A stretch of DNA of 64,000 nt from Streptomyces sp. Act143 (GCF_003143935.1 NZ_QFRX01000001.1:4072228-4136227); one strand, 5' to 3'. Positions 10,461 to 21,000 are shown, numbered from the stretch's first letter. Made by a program: numbers and translations. The notes: generated from the sequence alone by a model not told the origin.

Positions 10461-11591
10461 TCAGGCGCCCGAGGCGAGCGCCAGGTAAACCGCGGCGAAA
10501 TCCGTGATGGCGATCAGTTCCGCGAGGGTCTCCAGTTCGGCGCCCTCCTCCGGTTCCAGCTCGCTGATCGGTGTGTCGTGGCTCAGGGCCAGGTCACGGG
10601 CGGCGGGCGCGGCGGTGAGGCCGCCGAGGGGGCGGTCGCGGAGCAGCACCACGCGCGCGTGCAGCGCGGGAGGCTCCTCCACGCGGTCGCGGAAGAAGTC
10701 GTCGGGGTCGGCGCTGGCGGCCAGCGGCCCGGCGAGCAGGGCGCTGTGGGCGGCGAGCGCCTCGGGCAGCTCGGCGACCAGGGCGGGGCGGCCGGAGAGT
10801 TCGGCGAGCGCGGCGGCGAAGCGGCGGCCCGCGGGGCCTGCCGAGACGCCCTCGGTCCAGATCACCGGAAGCGCGTCGGCGAGCTCGGCGGCCAGGGTCT
10901 TCGCCGGGTTGCTGTACGTCGCGATGGCGGGCCCGCAGCGTTCGGCGATGTGGTCGAGACGGTCGGCCACCTTCTCCAGCGCGTCCGGCGGGGCGGCGAG
11001 CAGGCCGGTGCGGTCGAGGAGCGCGAGCAGTGGCGTGAGCAGCGCCCACAGCACGCCGGGGGCTGACGCGGTGAGCTGCTGTTCGTCCTGCTCGTACGGG
11101 GCTGTCGCGAGCGGTACGAACAGGCCGTGGGCGCCCTCGACGGCCTCGCTGAGCGGGGTGCCGGCGGGGGCCACGGCGACGACCGTGCAGCCGCGGCGGT
11201 AGGCCTGGTCGGCGAGGAGGGACAGGCCCGGTTCGGTGCCGTCGGGGGTGGCGATCAGGAGCAGGTCGACCGAGCCGGTCCAGCCCGGGAGCTCCCAGCG
11301 CAGGGCGCCCGCGGCGGGGGCGACGCCGGTGGGCGCGAGACGGATGACGGGGCTGCCGGCGCCGGCGAGTGTGCCGAGGAGGTCGGCCGCGCAGATGGCG
11401 GCGGCGCCGGGGCCCGCGATGAGGACCGCGCGGGGGCGGCCGTCGGGCTTGAGGTCGTTGACCCCGGCCTCGGCGGCGTGCCGGGCGGCGGTGCGGACGC
11501 GGGCGCCGGCCTCGGCGGCGCCGCGCAGCAGGCCGCGGCGGTCGGCCTCCGAGAGCGCCTCGGGGGTGTCGAGCAGCGATTCGTCGAGCAT
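10461..11591 (-). CDS. SIS-domain protein (phosphosugar isomerase-like)
   Basis: 376-residue protein with a sugar isomerase fold, related to bifunctional phosphoglucose/phosphomannose isomerases (first SIS half about 50-190, second about 210-370). Visible stretches include RAVLIAGPGAAAICAADLLG and GLSLLADQAYRRGCTVVAVAP. It is always found beside manA and manB in actinobacteria (from memory), which suggests a role in hexose-phosphate handling, but its activity is not established. ATG at 11591. It is 82 bp downstream of the Trm112-like gene and 74 bp upstream of manA, probably cotranscribed. Confidence 0.85.
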   Translation of the reverse strand: MLDESLLDTPEALSEADRRGLLRGAAEAGARVRTAARHAAEAGVNDLKPDGRPRAVLIAGPGAAAICAADLLGTLAGAGSPVIRLAPTGVAPAAGALRWELPGWTGSVDLLLIATPDGTEPGLSLLADQAYRRGCTVVAVAPAGTPLSEAVEGAHGLFVPLATAPYEQDEQQLTASAPGVLWALLTPLLALLDRTGLLAAPPDALEKVADRLDHIAERCGPAIATYSNPAKTLAAELADALPVIWTEGVSAGPAGRRFAAALAELSGRPALVAELPEALAAHSALLAGPLAASADPDDFFRDRVEEPPALHARVVLLRDRPLGGLTAAPAARDLALSHDTPISELEPEEGAELETLAELIAITDFAAVYLALASGA

Positions 11592-11673
11592 GGGCGGAGG
11601 ACTCCTCCGATCGCCGGGTTCGTCGGTTACGCGCGCGTGGCCTCGTCGGACCTCGGAGGGCCGGGCGGTGTCG

Positions 11674-11844
11674 TCACGCGGGGCGGCGGGCCTCGTCGAC
11701 GAGGAGGACGGGGATGCCGTCGCGCACCGGGTACGCCAGGCCGCAGTCCTGGCCGGTGCAGATCAGCTCGGCGTCCTGCTCCTTGAGGGGGGCGTGGCAG
11801 GCCGGGCAGGCGAGGATCTCCAGGAGGCCGGCTTCGAGCGGCAT
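11674..11844 (-). CDS. Trm112 family small zinc-binding protein
   Basis: A 56-residue gene starting ATG CCG CTC GAA at 11844. The protein has the Trm112/YcaR pattern: LLEILACPACHAPL, then ICTGQDCGLAYPVRDGIPVLL, giving a CxxC plus later Cys residues that can bind zinc. Eukaryotic and archaeal Trm112 activates methyltransferases; the bacterial role is not settled. It sits between manB and the SIS gene in the same direction, an arrangement I recall as conserved in actinobacteria. Confidence 0.88.
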   Translation of the reverse strand: MPLEAGLLEILACPACHAPLKEQDAELICTGQDCGLAYPVRDGIPVLLVDEARRPA

Positions 11845-12014
11845 GGGGTGTCCCTTCGGGGCGGTACGGCTGCTTGTGCGGATGTGCCTGGTCAGCGTAC
11901 CGCCGGTGGGAGGTGGGTGCCGGGGTTGTGGATGACCGGGGTCGGCGGGTGACCGGCGTCGGTGTGCGGGTAGCGGGGTTTCGCTCGCCCGCGCTCGCGG
12001 GGTGCCGCTGCGCC

Positions 12015-12042
12015 CACCCGTGCCGCCCCAGCGGCACGGGTG
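12015..12042 (-). terminator. Hairpin after manB
   Basis: Perfect 12-bp stem (12015-12026 with 12031-12042) and a 4-nt loop, about 40 nt past the manB stop. It may end or attenuate the transcript before the Trm112-SIS-manA genes. Confidence 0.75.
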
Positions 12043-12079
12043 CCCGCAGTCACGGCGAGCGCGGTTTCGACGGCCGGTC

Positions 12080-13444
12080 TCAGGCCCTGATGATCGCCAG
12101 GACCTCGTCCCGCACCTTCGCCATCAGCGCCTCGTCCCGCGCCTCCGCGTTCAGCCGCAGCAGCGGTTCCGTGTTGGACGGGCGGACGTTGAACCACCAG
12201 TCGGCGGACGTGACCGTGAGGCCGTCGAGGTCGTCGAGGGTGATGCCCGCCTGGCCCTCGTACGTGGCGCGGATCGCGGCGAGGCGGTCGGCCTGGTCGG
12301 CGACCGTGGAGTTGATCTCGCCGGAGCCGGCGTAGCGGTCGTACTCGGCGACGAGGCCGGACAGCGGGCCCTCCTGGCCGCCGAGGGCGGCGAGGACGTG
12401 GAGGGCGGCCAGCATGCCGGTGTCGGCGTTCCAGAAGTCCTTGAAGTAGTAGTGCGCGGAGTGCTCGCCGCCGAAGATCGCGCCGGACTTCGCCATCTCG
12501 GCCTTGATGAAGGAGTGGCCCACGCGCACGCGGACCGGGGTGCCGCCGTTCTCCTTGACGACCTCCGGGACCGACCAGGACGTGATCAGGTTGTGGATGA
12601 TCATGCCCGCGCCGCCGTTCCTGGCCAGCTCGCGCGCGGCCACCAGGGCGGTGACGGCCGACGGGGAGACGGGGGCGCCGTGCTCGTCGACGACGAAGCA
12701 GCGGTCGGCGTCGCCGTCGAAGGCGATGCCCAGGTCGGCGGACTCCTCGCGGACGCGCTTCTGCAGGTCCACGAGGTTCGCCGGGTCGAGGGGGTTGGCC
12801 TCGTGGTTGGGGAACGTGCCGTCCAGCTCGAAGTACATCGGGACGAGGGTCAGGGGCAGGCCCGCGAAGACGGTGGGGACGGTGTGCCCGCCCATGCCGT
12901 TGCCCGCGTCGACGACGACCTTCAGGGGGCGGATGGAGGTCAGGTCGACCAGGCCCCGCAGGTGCGCCGCGTAGTCGTCCAGCGTGTCGCGCCGCGTGAT
13001 CGTGCCCTGCGTCGCCGCCGGGGCCGGGGCGCCCGTGTCGGCCCAGCGCTCGACCAGGTCGCGGATCTCGGCGAGCCCCGTGTCCTGCCCGACCGGGGCG
13101 GCGCCCGCGCGGCACAGCTTGATGCCGTTGTACTGCGCGGGGTTGTGCGAGGCCGTGAACATCGCGCCCGGCAGGTTCAGCGCGCCCGAGGCGTAGTACA
13201 GCTGGTCGGTGGAGCACAGACCGATCTCGGTCACGTCGACGCCCTGGGCGGCGGCTCCGCGGGCGAAGGCGCGCGACAGGCCGGGGGACGAGGGCCGCAT
13301 GTCGTGGCCGATCACGATCGCGCTCGCGTCGACCACCTGCACGAAGGCTGCCCCGAAGAGCTCGGCGAGCGTCTCGTCCCACTGCTCGGGAACGACCCCT
13401 CGCACGTCGTACGCCTTGACGAGCTGTGACAGATCAGCAGCCAC
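12080..13444 (-). CDS. manB: Phosphomannomutase/phosphoglucomutase
   Basis: Converts mannose-6-P to mannose-1-P. 454 residues of the alpha-D-phosphohexomutase family. The phosphoserine loop is FTASHNPAQYNGIK (Ser99), the metal loop is AFDGDADRCF, and the C-terminal phosphate-binding segment is WWFNVRPSNTEPLLRLNAEA. GTG start at 13444 with GGAGGGG 7 nt upstream. It lies upstream of Trm112, SIS and manA on the same strand. With the guanylyltransferase-like gene at 27.1 kb it completes a fructose-6-P to GDP-mannose route. Confidence 0.95.
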   Translation of the reverse strand: MAADLSQLVKAYDVRGVVPEQWDETLAELFGAAFVQVVDASAIVIGHDMRPSSPGLSRAFARGAAAQGVDVTEIGLCSTDQLYYASGALNLPGAMFTASHNPAQYNGIKLCRAGAAPVGQDTGLAEIRDLVERWADTGAPAPAATQGTITRRDTLDDYAAHLRGLVDLTSIRPLKVVVDAGNGMGGHTVPTVFAGLPLTLVPMYFELDGTFPNHEANPLDPANLVDLQKRVREESADLGIAFDGDADRCFVVDEHGAPVSPSAVTALVAARELARNGGAGMIIHNLITSWSVPEVVKENGGTPVRVRVGHSFIKAEMAKSGAIFGGEHSAHYYFKDFWNADTGMLAALHVLAALGGQEGPLSGLVAEYDRYAGSGEINSTVADQADRLAAIRATYEGQAGITLDDLDGLTVTSADWWFNVRPSNTEPLLRLNAEARDEALMAKVRDEVLAIIRA

Positions 13445-13546
13445 TGCCTAACCCCTCCAAAAGTCCTGTCGGTCCCCCCAAACTACCCGCCGTCACCGAC
13501 AGCCCGCTGTGGGTCCGCCGAGTAGACCCAAGAACGTAACCTCAGG

Positions 13547-15163
13547 TCAGGGCAGCATCCAGTCCAGCACGGGCGAACTCTGCCCGACCACGATCAGGCA
13601 CATCACCAGCAGCAGCCCGAGGCTCCAGGGCAGCACCTTGCGCAGCAGGTCCCCCTCCCGGCCGGCGAGGCCGACGGCGGCGCAGGCGATGGTGAGGTTC
13701 TGCGGGGAGATCATCTTGCCGAGGACGCCGCCGGAGCTGTTGGCGGCGGCCAGCAGCTCCGGGGAGAGCCCCGACTCGCGGGCCGCGGTCACCTGGAGGG
13801 CCCCGAAGAGCGCGTTGGCGGAGGTGTCGGAGCCGGAGACGGCGACGCCGAACCAGCCGAGGACCGGCGAGAGGAAGGCGAGCCCGGCGCCCGCCGCGGC
13901 CACGAAGTGGCCGATGGTGGCGGCCTGTCCGGAGAGGTTCATGACGTAGGCGAGCGCCAGGACGCTCGTCACGGTCAGGATCGCGAACCTCAACTCGTGC
14001 ACGGTGGCGAGCCACTCCTTGACGGCCACGCGTGCGTGCACGCCGAGGACGACGGCCGTGCACAGGCCGGCGAGCAGCACGAGCGTGCCGCCCGTCGACA
14101 CGATCGGCCAGGTGTAGACGTTGCCGCCGACCGGATCGCCGCCGGGGTCGACGACGTTCAGGAACGGCCAGTCGTAGGTCTGGGTCGCGTTCGCCAGCCA
14201 GTCCTTGACGGCGGGGATCTGCGCGATCGAGAAGATGGCGACGATCAGGGCGTACGGGGCGTAGGCGCGCACGACTTCACCGCGCGGGTCGTCCTCGTCG
14301 AGCTCTTCGCTCCTGGCTCCCGTCAGCACGGAGGCGCGGACCGGTTCCTCCGCGGGCACGCGCGCGTGCGGTACGGCGACCAGGGCGCCCGCGCCCGCCA
14401 AGGCGGCGCCGATGTCGGCGAGTTGCGCGGAGACGTAGTTGGAGGCGGCGAACTGGGCGACGGCGAAGGCGACTCCGCAGACCAGGGCGGGCACCCAGGT
14501 GTCGCGCAACCCGCGCCGTCCGTCGACGAGATACACCAGCACGAGCGGCACCACCAGGGCCAGCAGCGGCGTCTGACGCCCCACCACGGAGGCCACGGTG
14601 TCCAGCGGCAGCCCGGTCACCTGGGCGAGCGTGACCACCGGCGTGCCCATCGCGCCGAAGGCGACGGGCGCGGTGTTGGCGACCAGGGCGACGACGGCCG
14701 CCTTCACCGGGTCGAAGCCGAGGGCGACCAGCATGACCGAGCAGATCGCGACGGGTGCGCCGAAGCCGGCGAGGGCCTCCAGGAGGGCGCCGAAGCAGAA
14801 GGCGACGACGAGGGCCTGGATGCGCGGGTCGTCGGAGAGCCGCCCGAAGGAGCGGCGCAGGATGTCGAAGTGCCGGGTGCGGACCGTCATCCGGTACACC
14901 CACAGCGCGTTGACGACGATCCACAGGATGGGAAAGAGGCCGAAGACGGCTCCCTGGGCGCCGCTGGAGAGCGTCTGGCTCAGTGGCATGCCGTAGGCGA
15001 GCCAGGCGACCAGAACGGCCGCCAGAAGCCCTGTGAGGCCCGCGAGGTGGGCTTTGAGGCGGACGCCGCCGAGCAGGACGAGGACGATCACCAGGGGCAG
15101 GGCGGCGACGAGGGCGGACAGGCCCAGTGAGTCGGCCACGGGTTCGAGTTCCTGGACGTACAC
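13547..15163 (-). CDS. L-lactate permease family transporter
   Basis: 538-residue lactate permease (LctP/LldP family), a proton symporter for L-lactate and related 2-hydroxy acids. About a dozen hydrophobic segments are visible. Family motifs are FGALLEALAGFGAPVAICSV, ANTAPVAFGAMGTPVVTLA and, near the C terminus, GSDTSANALFGALQV. No lactate dehydrogenase or GntR regulator adjoins it, unlike many lactate operons. It is 102 bp upstream of manB on the same strand; a functional link to mannose metabolism is not apparent. Confidence 0.93.
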   Translation of the reverse strand: MYVQELEPVADSLGLSALVAALPLVIVLVLLGGVRLKAHLAGLTGLLAAVLVAWLAYGMPLSQTLSSGAQGAVFGLFPILWIVVNALWVYRMTVRTRHFDILRRSFGRLSDDPRIQALVVAFCFGALLEALAGFGAPVAICSVMLVALGFDPVKAAVVALVANTAPVAFGAMGTPVVTLAQVTGLPLDTVASVVGRQTPLLALVVPLVLVYLVDGRRGLRDTWVPALVCGVAFAVAQFAASNYVSAQLADIGAALAGAGALVAVPHARVPAEEPVRASVLTGARSEELDEDDPRGEVVRAYAPYALIVAIFSIAQIPAVKDWLANATQTYDWPFLNVVDPGGDPVGGNVYTWPIVSTGGTLVLLAGLCTAVVLGVHARVAVKEWLATVHELRFAILTVTSVLALAYVMNLSGQAATIGHFVAAAGAGLAFLSPVLGWFGVAVSGSDTSANALFGALQVTAARESGLSPELLAAANSSGGVLGKMISPQNLTIACAAVGLAGREGDLLRKVLPWSLGLLLVMCLIVVGQSSPVLDWMLP

Positions 15164-15352
15164 GGGCGCCTCCCCGGTCCGATTCCGATCCGCGTCCGAT
15201 CCGATTCCCGTCTTCCGTCATGCGGAAAGCGATTTCTCGTTTCGGCTGTCGGAATGGTCGTGTCCGCGCCAAGGTCGCGTCAATGGGTGTGCGTCACTGA
15301 GCGGAACGTGCACCAAATGCACACGGAAAAGGGGTGGTTGCCGACCGGGAGG

Positions 15353-15727
15353 TCAGTTGTCCGGCGAGCGCAGCACCCGCAGATGACCGCGCCGCGCGAC
15401 CTCCATCGGGTCCGCCGCGCGCCCCCCGCCACCGGCCTGGGCGGCGCGTTCCTGCGGGCGGGCCGCCTCGCGGACCGCGTTCGCGAGCGCTTCCAGGTCG
15501 TCGCCGCTGGGGCGGGCGGGAGCCGAACCGTCGAGCAGCCGGACGACCTCCCAGCCGCGCGGCGCGGTGAGGCGCTCGGAGTGCTCGGCGCACAGGTCGT
15601 AGCAGTGGGGTTCGGCGTAGGTGGCGAGCGGGCCGAGGACCGCGGTCGAGTCGGCGTAGACGTACGTCAGCGTCGCGACGGCGGGACGGCCGCAAGCGGT
15701 GCGCGAACAGCGACGTACAGGGCTCAC
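15353..15727 (-). CDS. DUF3499 family protein
   Basis: Small soluble protein of 124 residues. The N-terminal Cys-rich motif CSRTACGRPAVATLTYVYAD, with PHCYDLCAEHSERL further on, is typical of the actinobacterial DUF3499 family and could bind a metal. Function is unknown. I place the start at GTG 15727 (reading SPVRRCSRTACG); the frame is open 50 codons more, but that part overlaps the promoter region and lacks homologue-like sequence. The C-terminal third is low complexity. It is divergent from the metallopeptidase-like gene, a pairing also conserved in mycobacteria as I recall. Confidence 0.82.
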   Translation of the reverse strand: MSPVRRCSRTACGRPAVATLTYVYADSTAVLGPLATYAEPHCYDLCAEHSERLTAPRGWEVVRLLDGSAPARPSGDDLEALANAVREAARPQERAAQAGGGGRAADPMEVARRGHLRVLRSPDN

Positions 15728-16070
15728 GACGTTGGACGGTACCGCACTCTTGAGCGGGCCGCGACGACTCTCCCTCAGGTCACTCCACCGTGTCGTGGCG
15801 TGAAACGTCCCACATGCCCCTCCGGGCACACCTTTCTGACCTGCGTGGACACCGCCTCCCGGGATCTCGAACAGCATCGGAACCGGTCATCACTCCGTAC
15901 AAACAAGGTCAATTGCCATGAGTTCACCGGTCTCGGAGAGATACGGAATCGAGCCCAACCTTGGCTGGAATGGTCATCCGGCGACATGCCGCACGAGGCG
16001 GCCGAACAGCCCCCGGGCCCCGCGTGGGCCCCCGGCGCCCGGCCTTCCCGGGGACTACGCTTCACCAGTG
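15728..16070. promoter_or_regulatory. Divergent intergenic region, DUF3499 / metallopeptidase-like
   Basis: This 343-bp gene-free region should hold both promoters. A TTGACC element on the minus strand (complement near 15910) is a candidate -35 box, but I see no convincing -10. The segment 15860-15970 is relatively AT-rich for this genome. I see no further structure. Confidence 0.4.
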
Positions 16071-16517
16071 ATGGACAACCCCGTACCGCCCCGCGCCGCC
16101 GGCCCCGGGCCCCGCCGACGTGATCGCCACGGCCGGGGCATGCGCGGCCCGATCGCGCCGCCCCAGGTCCCGCTCGCGGCGAGCCGTGCCGAGGTGTTCG
16201 CGGATCTGGTGCAGGACTCCGTGGAGCGGCTGGAGCGGCGGTGGCCGCAGCTCGCCGACATCGATTTCCTCGTCCTGGAGGTGCCGCACCTCGACGGCCG
16301 GGGCTTCAGCGACGAAGCCGTCCCCCTGGGCGGCACGATTCCCGCGCGCGAGGGACGCCCCGCGCGCGTGGTGATCTACCGCCGCCCGGTGGAGATCCGC
16401 ACCAAGGGCCGCGACGAACGCGCGGCCCTGGTCCACGAGGTCGTCGTCGAGCAGGTCGCCGAGCTCCTCGGGCTGACACCGGAGACGGTGGACCCGCGCT
16501 ACGGCGACGAGGACTGA
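16071..16517 (+). CDS. Metallopeptidase-like (zincin-fold) protein, degenerate motif
   Basis: 148-residue protein of the actinobacterial metallopeptidase-like family. After a basic N terminus (PRRRDRHGRGMRGP) comes the conserved AEVFADLVQDSVERLERRWP helix, then DIDFLVLEVP and VVIYRRPVEIRTK. The place where zincins carry HExxH reads LVHEVVVEQVAELLGL: the His-Glu pair is present but the second His is absent. Catalytic activity is therefore doubtful despite the usual name. ATG 16071 and GTG 16068 are adjacent candidates; I use the ATG. It ends 45 bp from the convergent DUF5719 gene. Confidence 0.82.
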   Translation: MDNPVPPRAAGPGPRRRDRHGRGMRGPIAPPQVPLAASRAEVFADLVQDSVERLERRWPQLADIDFLVLEVPHLDGRGFSDEAVPLGGTIPAREGRPARVVIYRRPVEIRTKGRDERAALVHEVVVEQVAELLGLTPETVDPRYGDED

Positions 16518-16562
16518 CGGGCGCCCACTTCGGGCCGGGGGCCGACGGGCGCCCCCTGCGGG

Positions 16563-18077
16563 CTACTTCTGCAAGACCGACAGGTCCTCGTCCGCCTCCG
16601 GCACCGCGACCATGCCCCGGTCGTCCGGCAGCGTCTGCACCGTGAAGCCGGGGATGCCGTCCTCCGTGGCCGCCAGGGTCCGGGACGCGTAGACCGGGCC
16701 GCCCGACACCGGCTCCACCGTCAGCGCGTACGTGCCCTTCAGGCCGCTCGGCACGGGGAGTTCCACGTCCTGGGTGGTGCCACCCTTGATCGTGTACGTC
16801 TTCGAGGCCGCCGTACCGCCGTCGCTGCCCGCCGACGCGGTCACCTTGACCTGCGCGGTGGTGCTGGGCGCCACCAGGGAGAGCGTGGTGCCCTTGGCGC
16901 TGTTGTCGGCGGCCGTCGCGCGCGTGCCGACCGCGCGGGTGGCCGGGATGAACGCCGTCTCCTGCTTGTCGCCCTTGCCCCGGGTGACCCGCAGCGCGGC
17001 CACCACCGGCGCGGACTCGCCGGTCGGCGTCAGGACCAGCGAACCGGCCTCACCGCGCGTGACCTCGCCCAGGTCGATCGCGGTCGTCATGCCGGCCTTC
17101 ACGTGCAGCGTCTCGCTGCCCGCCGGGGTGATCGACCCGGACGGCGAGGCGAGGCGCACCTTCAGGTCGGCATCCGCGTCGCCCGGCGCGAAGGCGACCA
17201 GGCGCACGGCGGTGGCGTCCTTGGGGATGCCCGGCAGGACGAGGCTGCCCGCCGGGTCCGCGGACGCGGCCAGCCAGTCGCCGCCGATCTTGTCGTCCAG
17301 GGCCTGCACGGCGGCGCCGACGCGCCCGCTGCGGACGCTGACGTGCACGGTGAGGTCGGTCTGCTTGTCGGCGGTGAGCGTGGACAGCAGGATCGGCTCG
17401 CTGGACTTCGGCGGGACCGTGATGTCCTCGCCGGCCGTGGTCGCCACGGCGCCGTCCTTGCCGTACAGCTCGATGTCGACGACGGCCGCCGAGTCGTCGG
17501 GGTTAATCAGGTGCACGTAGTCGGTGCGGTCGGCGGCGGTGCTGGCGCCGGGGAACCAGAACTCGGTGTCGGCGGCCGAGCAGTTGACGCCCTGGAGGCC
17601 GCGTCCGGTGCCCGCGGCGACCTCGGTGGTCTCCTGCACGGTCCAGCCGGGCGCGAACCGGCCCTCGGCGGTGCCGATGAGCGCGGGCGAGTCGCCGCCG
17701 GAGGTGTCCTCGGTGTCGGGCGTGCCGGGCTCCTTGGCGGTGAGGACCGGCTTGGCGGCCTTCTTCCCGTCCGCCTTCTTGTCGCTGTCGTCCGCCTTCT
17801 TGTCGCCGGCGTCCGACTCCTGGGCCGCGGAGACGAGTTGGGCCTTGCCGTCGCTGCCCGTGCCCTTGGTGACGGGCGTGAAGGACGTGTAGGACGTGTC
17901 GGCGATGTCGGACAGGCTGGGGCTCGGGCAGAGCAGGCTGGTGCGCTCCACGGGCAGCTCGGCGGCCGCCTTGGCGGTGTCCGTGCCGGACCCGTCGGGC
18001 GCGCTGAGCGAGGCGAAGCCGGTGATGGCGGCGAGAGCGGTCGCGCAGGCGATCAGGGACAGGGTCGTGCGGTTCAC
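16563..18077 (-). CDS. DUF5719-type exported protein
   Basis: 504 residues with an N-terminal signal-anchor (NRTTLSLIACATALAAITGF) and a mostly beta-rich extracellular part. Residues 75-125 form a Lys/Asp-rich linker. Its GTG start (18077) overlaps the stop of the large glycosyltransferase gene by 4 bp (GTGA), so translation is coupled and the two proteins probably act together at the membrane. It ends with TVQTLPDDRGMVAVPEADED. The function is unknown; the setting next to a membrane glycosyltransferase and whiB suggests envelope assembly. Confidence 0.8.
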   Translation of the reverse strand: MNRTTLSLIACATALAAITGFASLSAPDGSGTDTAKAAAELPVERTSLLCPSPSLSDIADTSYTSFTPVTKGTGSDGKAQLVSAAQESDAGDKKADDSDKKADGKKAAKPVLTAKEPGTPDTEDTSGGDSPALIGTAEGRFAPGWTVQETTEVAAGTGRGLQGVNCSAADTEFWFPGASTAADRTDYVHLINPDDSAAVVDIELYGKDGAVATTAGEDITVPPKSSEPILLSTLTADKQTDLTVHVSVRSGRVGAAVQALDDKIGGDWLAASADPAGSLVLPGIPKDATAVRLVAFAPGDADADLKVRLASPSGSITPAGSETLHVKAGMTTAIDLGEVTRGEAGSLVLTPTGESAPVVAALRVTRGKGDKQETAFIPATRAVGTRATAADNSAKGTTLSLVAPSTTAQVKVTASAGSDGGTAASKTYTIKGGTTQDVELPVPSGLKGTYALTVEPVSGGPVYASRTLAATEDGIPGFTVQTLPDDRGMVAVPEADEDLSVLQK

Positions 18078-21000
18078 TGCTGGCTCCCGTCGGGGTGCTC
18101 GCCGCCGTGCGGATGCGGCTGCGCCGGGTCGTACGTCGCGTCGTAACCCTGCTCGTACGGCCGGCCGTACTGGTCGTACGACGGTTGCTGCGCCTGGCCC
18201 CCGTACGCGTACGGGTCGTACTGGCCGCCCTGGTACGGGTCCGCGTAGCCCTGCTGGTCGTAGCCGCCCGCCGGGTACTGCTGGGCGGCCTGGTACTGGT
18301 CGGCGGGGTAGGTGTCGTAGCCGGCGCCCGCGTAATTCGCCTGGTCCCAGTCGCCGTAGGACTGCTGCTGCGGGACCGGTACCGGGGTCTCCTCCGCGGG
18401 AGGAGGCCCGGGCTCGTCGCCCTGGGCGGCCTCCTCGGCCTCCGCCTGGGCGCGCAGGCGGCGGGCGCGGCGGCCCTCGCCCTCCGTCGCCTGGGCGGGG
18501 ATGGCCCGCTCCTCCTCGGGGAGGTCGTCGTCGATGTCGCGGCGGCGGCCGGGCAGGGCGAGCACCACGAGGACGAGGGCGAGGGCGCCCTGCGCCCACA
18601 GCCAGGCGGTGTGGGTGATCGGGTCGTCGTAGACGACGTCCAGCTTGCCGCCGGAGGCGGGCAGGGCGAAGCCCTGGGCCCAGCCGTCGACCGTGGTCGC
18701 GGTGAGCGGCTTGCCGTCCAGGGTGGCCGTCCAGCCCTCGGCGGCGGTGTCGGCGAGCCGCAGGGTGCGGCCGTCGGCACCGGACGGGATCGTGGTGTGG
18801 ATCTCGACAGGTCCGGCGGCGACGAGGGTCGGGGTGCCGGAGCCGCTGACGATGGTGGCGCGCGCGACGTCCTGGTCGACCCGCCACAGGGCGCTGCCGT
18901 TCTGCTCGCTCAGCCGGGACAGGCCCGGGGTGGCGTCCAGGACGCGGGTCACCTCGCGCGAGGCGCCCTTGTGGACGAGGACGTAGCGCACGGCGAACTT
19001 GCCGAGCTGGTCGGCCTGGTCGGCACCGGAGCCGGCGACGAGGTTGGCGACGACCTTGTCGAGCGCGGCGTTCTCGCCGTTCGCGGTCGCGAGTTCGGCG
19101 TCGCCGAGGCGGGCGCCCGAGCCGCGCACCAGCATGTAGCCGACGTGGGCGGCGGAGTCGCTGTCGAGGACGAGGGTGCGGGCCCGGTCGCGGTTGTTGC
19201 CGTCCTCGGCGACGAACGCGGGCACCTGCACCGGGTCGCGGCGCTCCAGGGGGCCGTCGGCGCCGCGGATCATCCAGCCCGCGGCGACGAGCAGCGGGCC
19301 CGCGGCGGCGGCGAAGGCGATCAGCGCGGCGACCGGCTGGCGCCAGCCGAAGCTCTGCTCGGCCACCCGCGAGCGTGCCCCGTCGGCGCCGAGGACGGCG
19401 GCGGCCAGCAGGGCGAGGCCGTAGACGAGGGTGGCGGGGCCCGCCCAGGCCGAGTTGTTGGACAGGACGGCGAAGACGAGGCCCACGAGGGCGACCGCCC
19501 AGGCCGTCCAGATCCCGGCCTGGCGCTCCGAGCGCAGCAGGGCGGCCAGCGCGGCCAGGACGACGCCGATGAGCATCAGCCCGCTGACCGTGCCGGGGCC
19601 GCCGGGGCTGGCGCCGAGCAGGTCGGTGGCGGAGGCGGCCGAGGCGCCGTAGGCGAGACCGGCCTCGTCGAAGAAGCCGAACGGCAGGAGGGTCAGCGAC
19701 CAGGGCGCGAGGATCAGCAGCGGGGTGCCGAGCTGGGCCAGGAAGCGCAGGCCGTAGGCGGTGAGGTCGGCGCGGCGGACGGCCAGGACGCCGAGGCCGA
19801 GCAGCAGCGCGATCGGCCAGACGATCGGCGTGAACGCGGTGGTGATCGTCAGGAGCAGGGCGTACGCCCAGGTGGCGCGCCAGCTGCCGCGGGCGTCGGA
19901 GGCGTTCGCGAGGCCGCCGGCGGCGATGCCCGCGCGCGCGATGAGCGGCAGCAGGATCGCGAGGACGGCGGTGCCGATGCGGCCGCCGGCGAGGGCGCCG
20001 GTGGCGGCGGGCAGGAAGGCGTAGGCGACGGCCGCCCACGCGCGCAGGAGCCGCGACTCGACCAGGGGCCGGGAGGCGAAGTAGGCCGTGAATCCGGCCA
20101 GCGGCACCGAGCAGACCAGCAGGACGGTGACCGCGAGCCCGGTCGAGCCGAACAGCACGGAGGCGAGCATCGCCACGATCGCCAGGTACGGCGGCGCGGA
20201 GGACGCGCCACCGGCGCCCACGGCGTGCCAGGCGTCCAGGTAGCGGGACCACAGTTCGCCGGAGTCGGCGGGGGCGGGCAGCAGGGCGCCGCCCGTGAGC
20301 GCGCCGCCGCCGAGGAGTTCGCGGCAGGCGACGAGCGAGACGAGCAGCAGCACCAGGAAGAGCACCGGCCCGGGCTTGCGGGCGATGCGCTTCACGCGCG
20401 CGAACTGCTCGATCTCCAGGAAGTCGGCGTCGTCGCCGCCGGGCCCGGACTCGACCGCGCCGCCATGGCGTCCGGCGCCCGAGGTCTGCTCGGGGTCGGA
20501 GCGGCCGACGAGGCTGCCCGCGGCCTGTTCGACGGTGGCCCGTACGGTCGCGCCGGGCGGCGGGAACAGCGGCCGCATCTCGTCCTTGTCGACGGCCGGC
20601 GTGCCGCGTCTGCGCCGTCCGGCGATGATCCGCTCGGGCCGCAGCAGGGTGCTCAGCAGACCGCGGATCTCGTCGAGGGCCTGTCCGGGGACCTTGCCGA
20701 CGAGGTAGGCGACCGTCCTCAGGACGGTGCCGACGACGAGCCGGATCAGCACCCAGGGCAGCACGGCCGTACGGCTGTTGACGAGCAGGGTGTAGGCGGC
20801 GCCCGCCTTGTCGACCTTGTGCGGGGAGGCCGCGGTGCGGCCGACGCAGTCGACGGCGCGGCGCTCGCGCGAGGCCGCCTCCGCGTGCCGTACGACCGCC
20901 TCGGGGGCGATGAGGACGCGGTGACCGGCGGTGTGGGCGCGCCAGCACAGGTCGACGTCGTCGCGCATCAGGGGCAGGCGCCGGTCGAAGCCGCCGAGCT

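Noticed and set aside
15878..16070. Upstream start for the metallopeptidase-like gene at 15918
   Set aside because: The extra 51 residues lack family sequence and overlap the likely promoter region. The ATG at 16071 fits homologue length.
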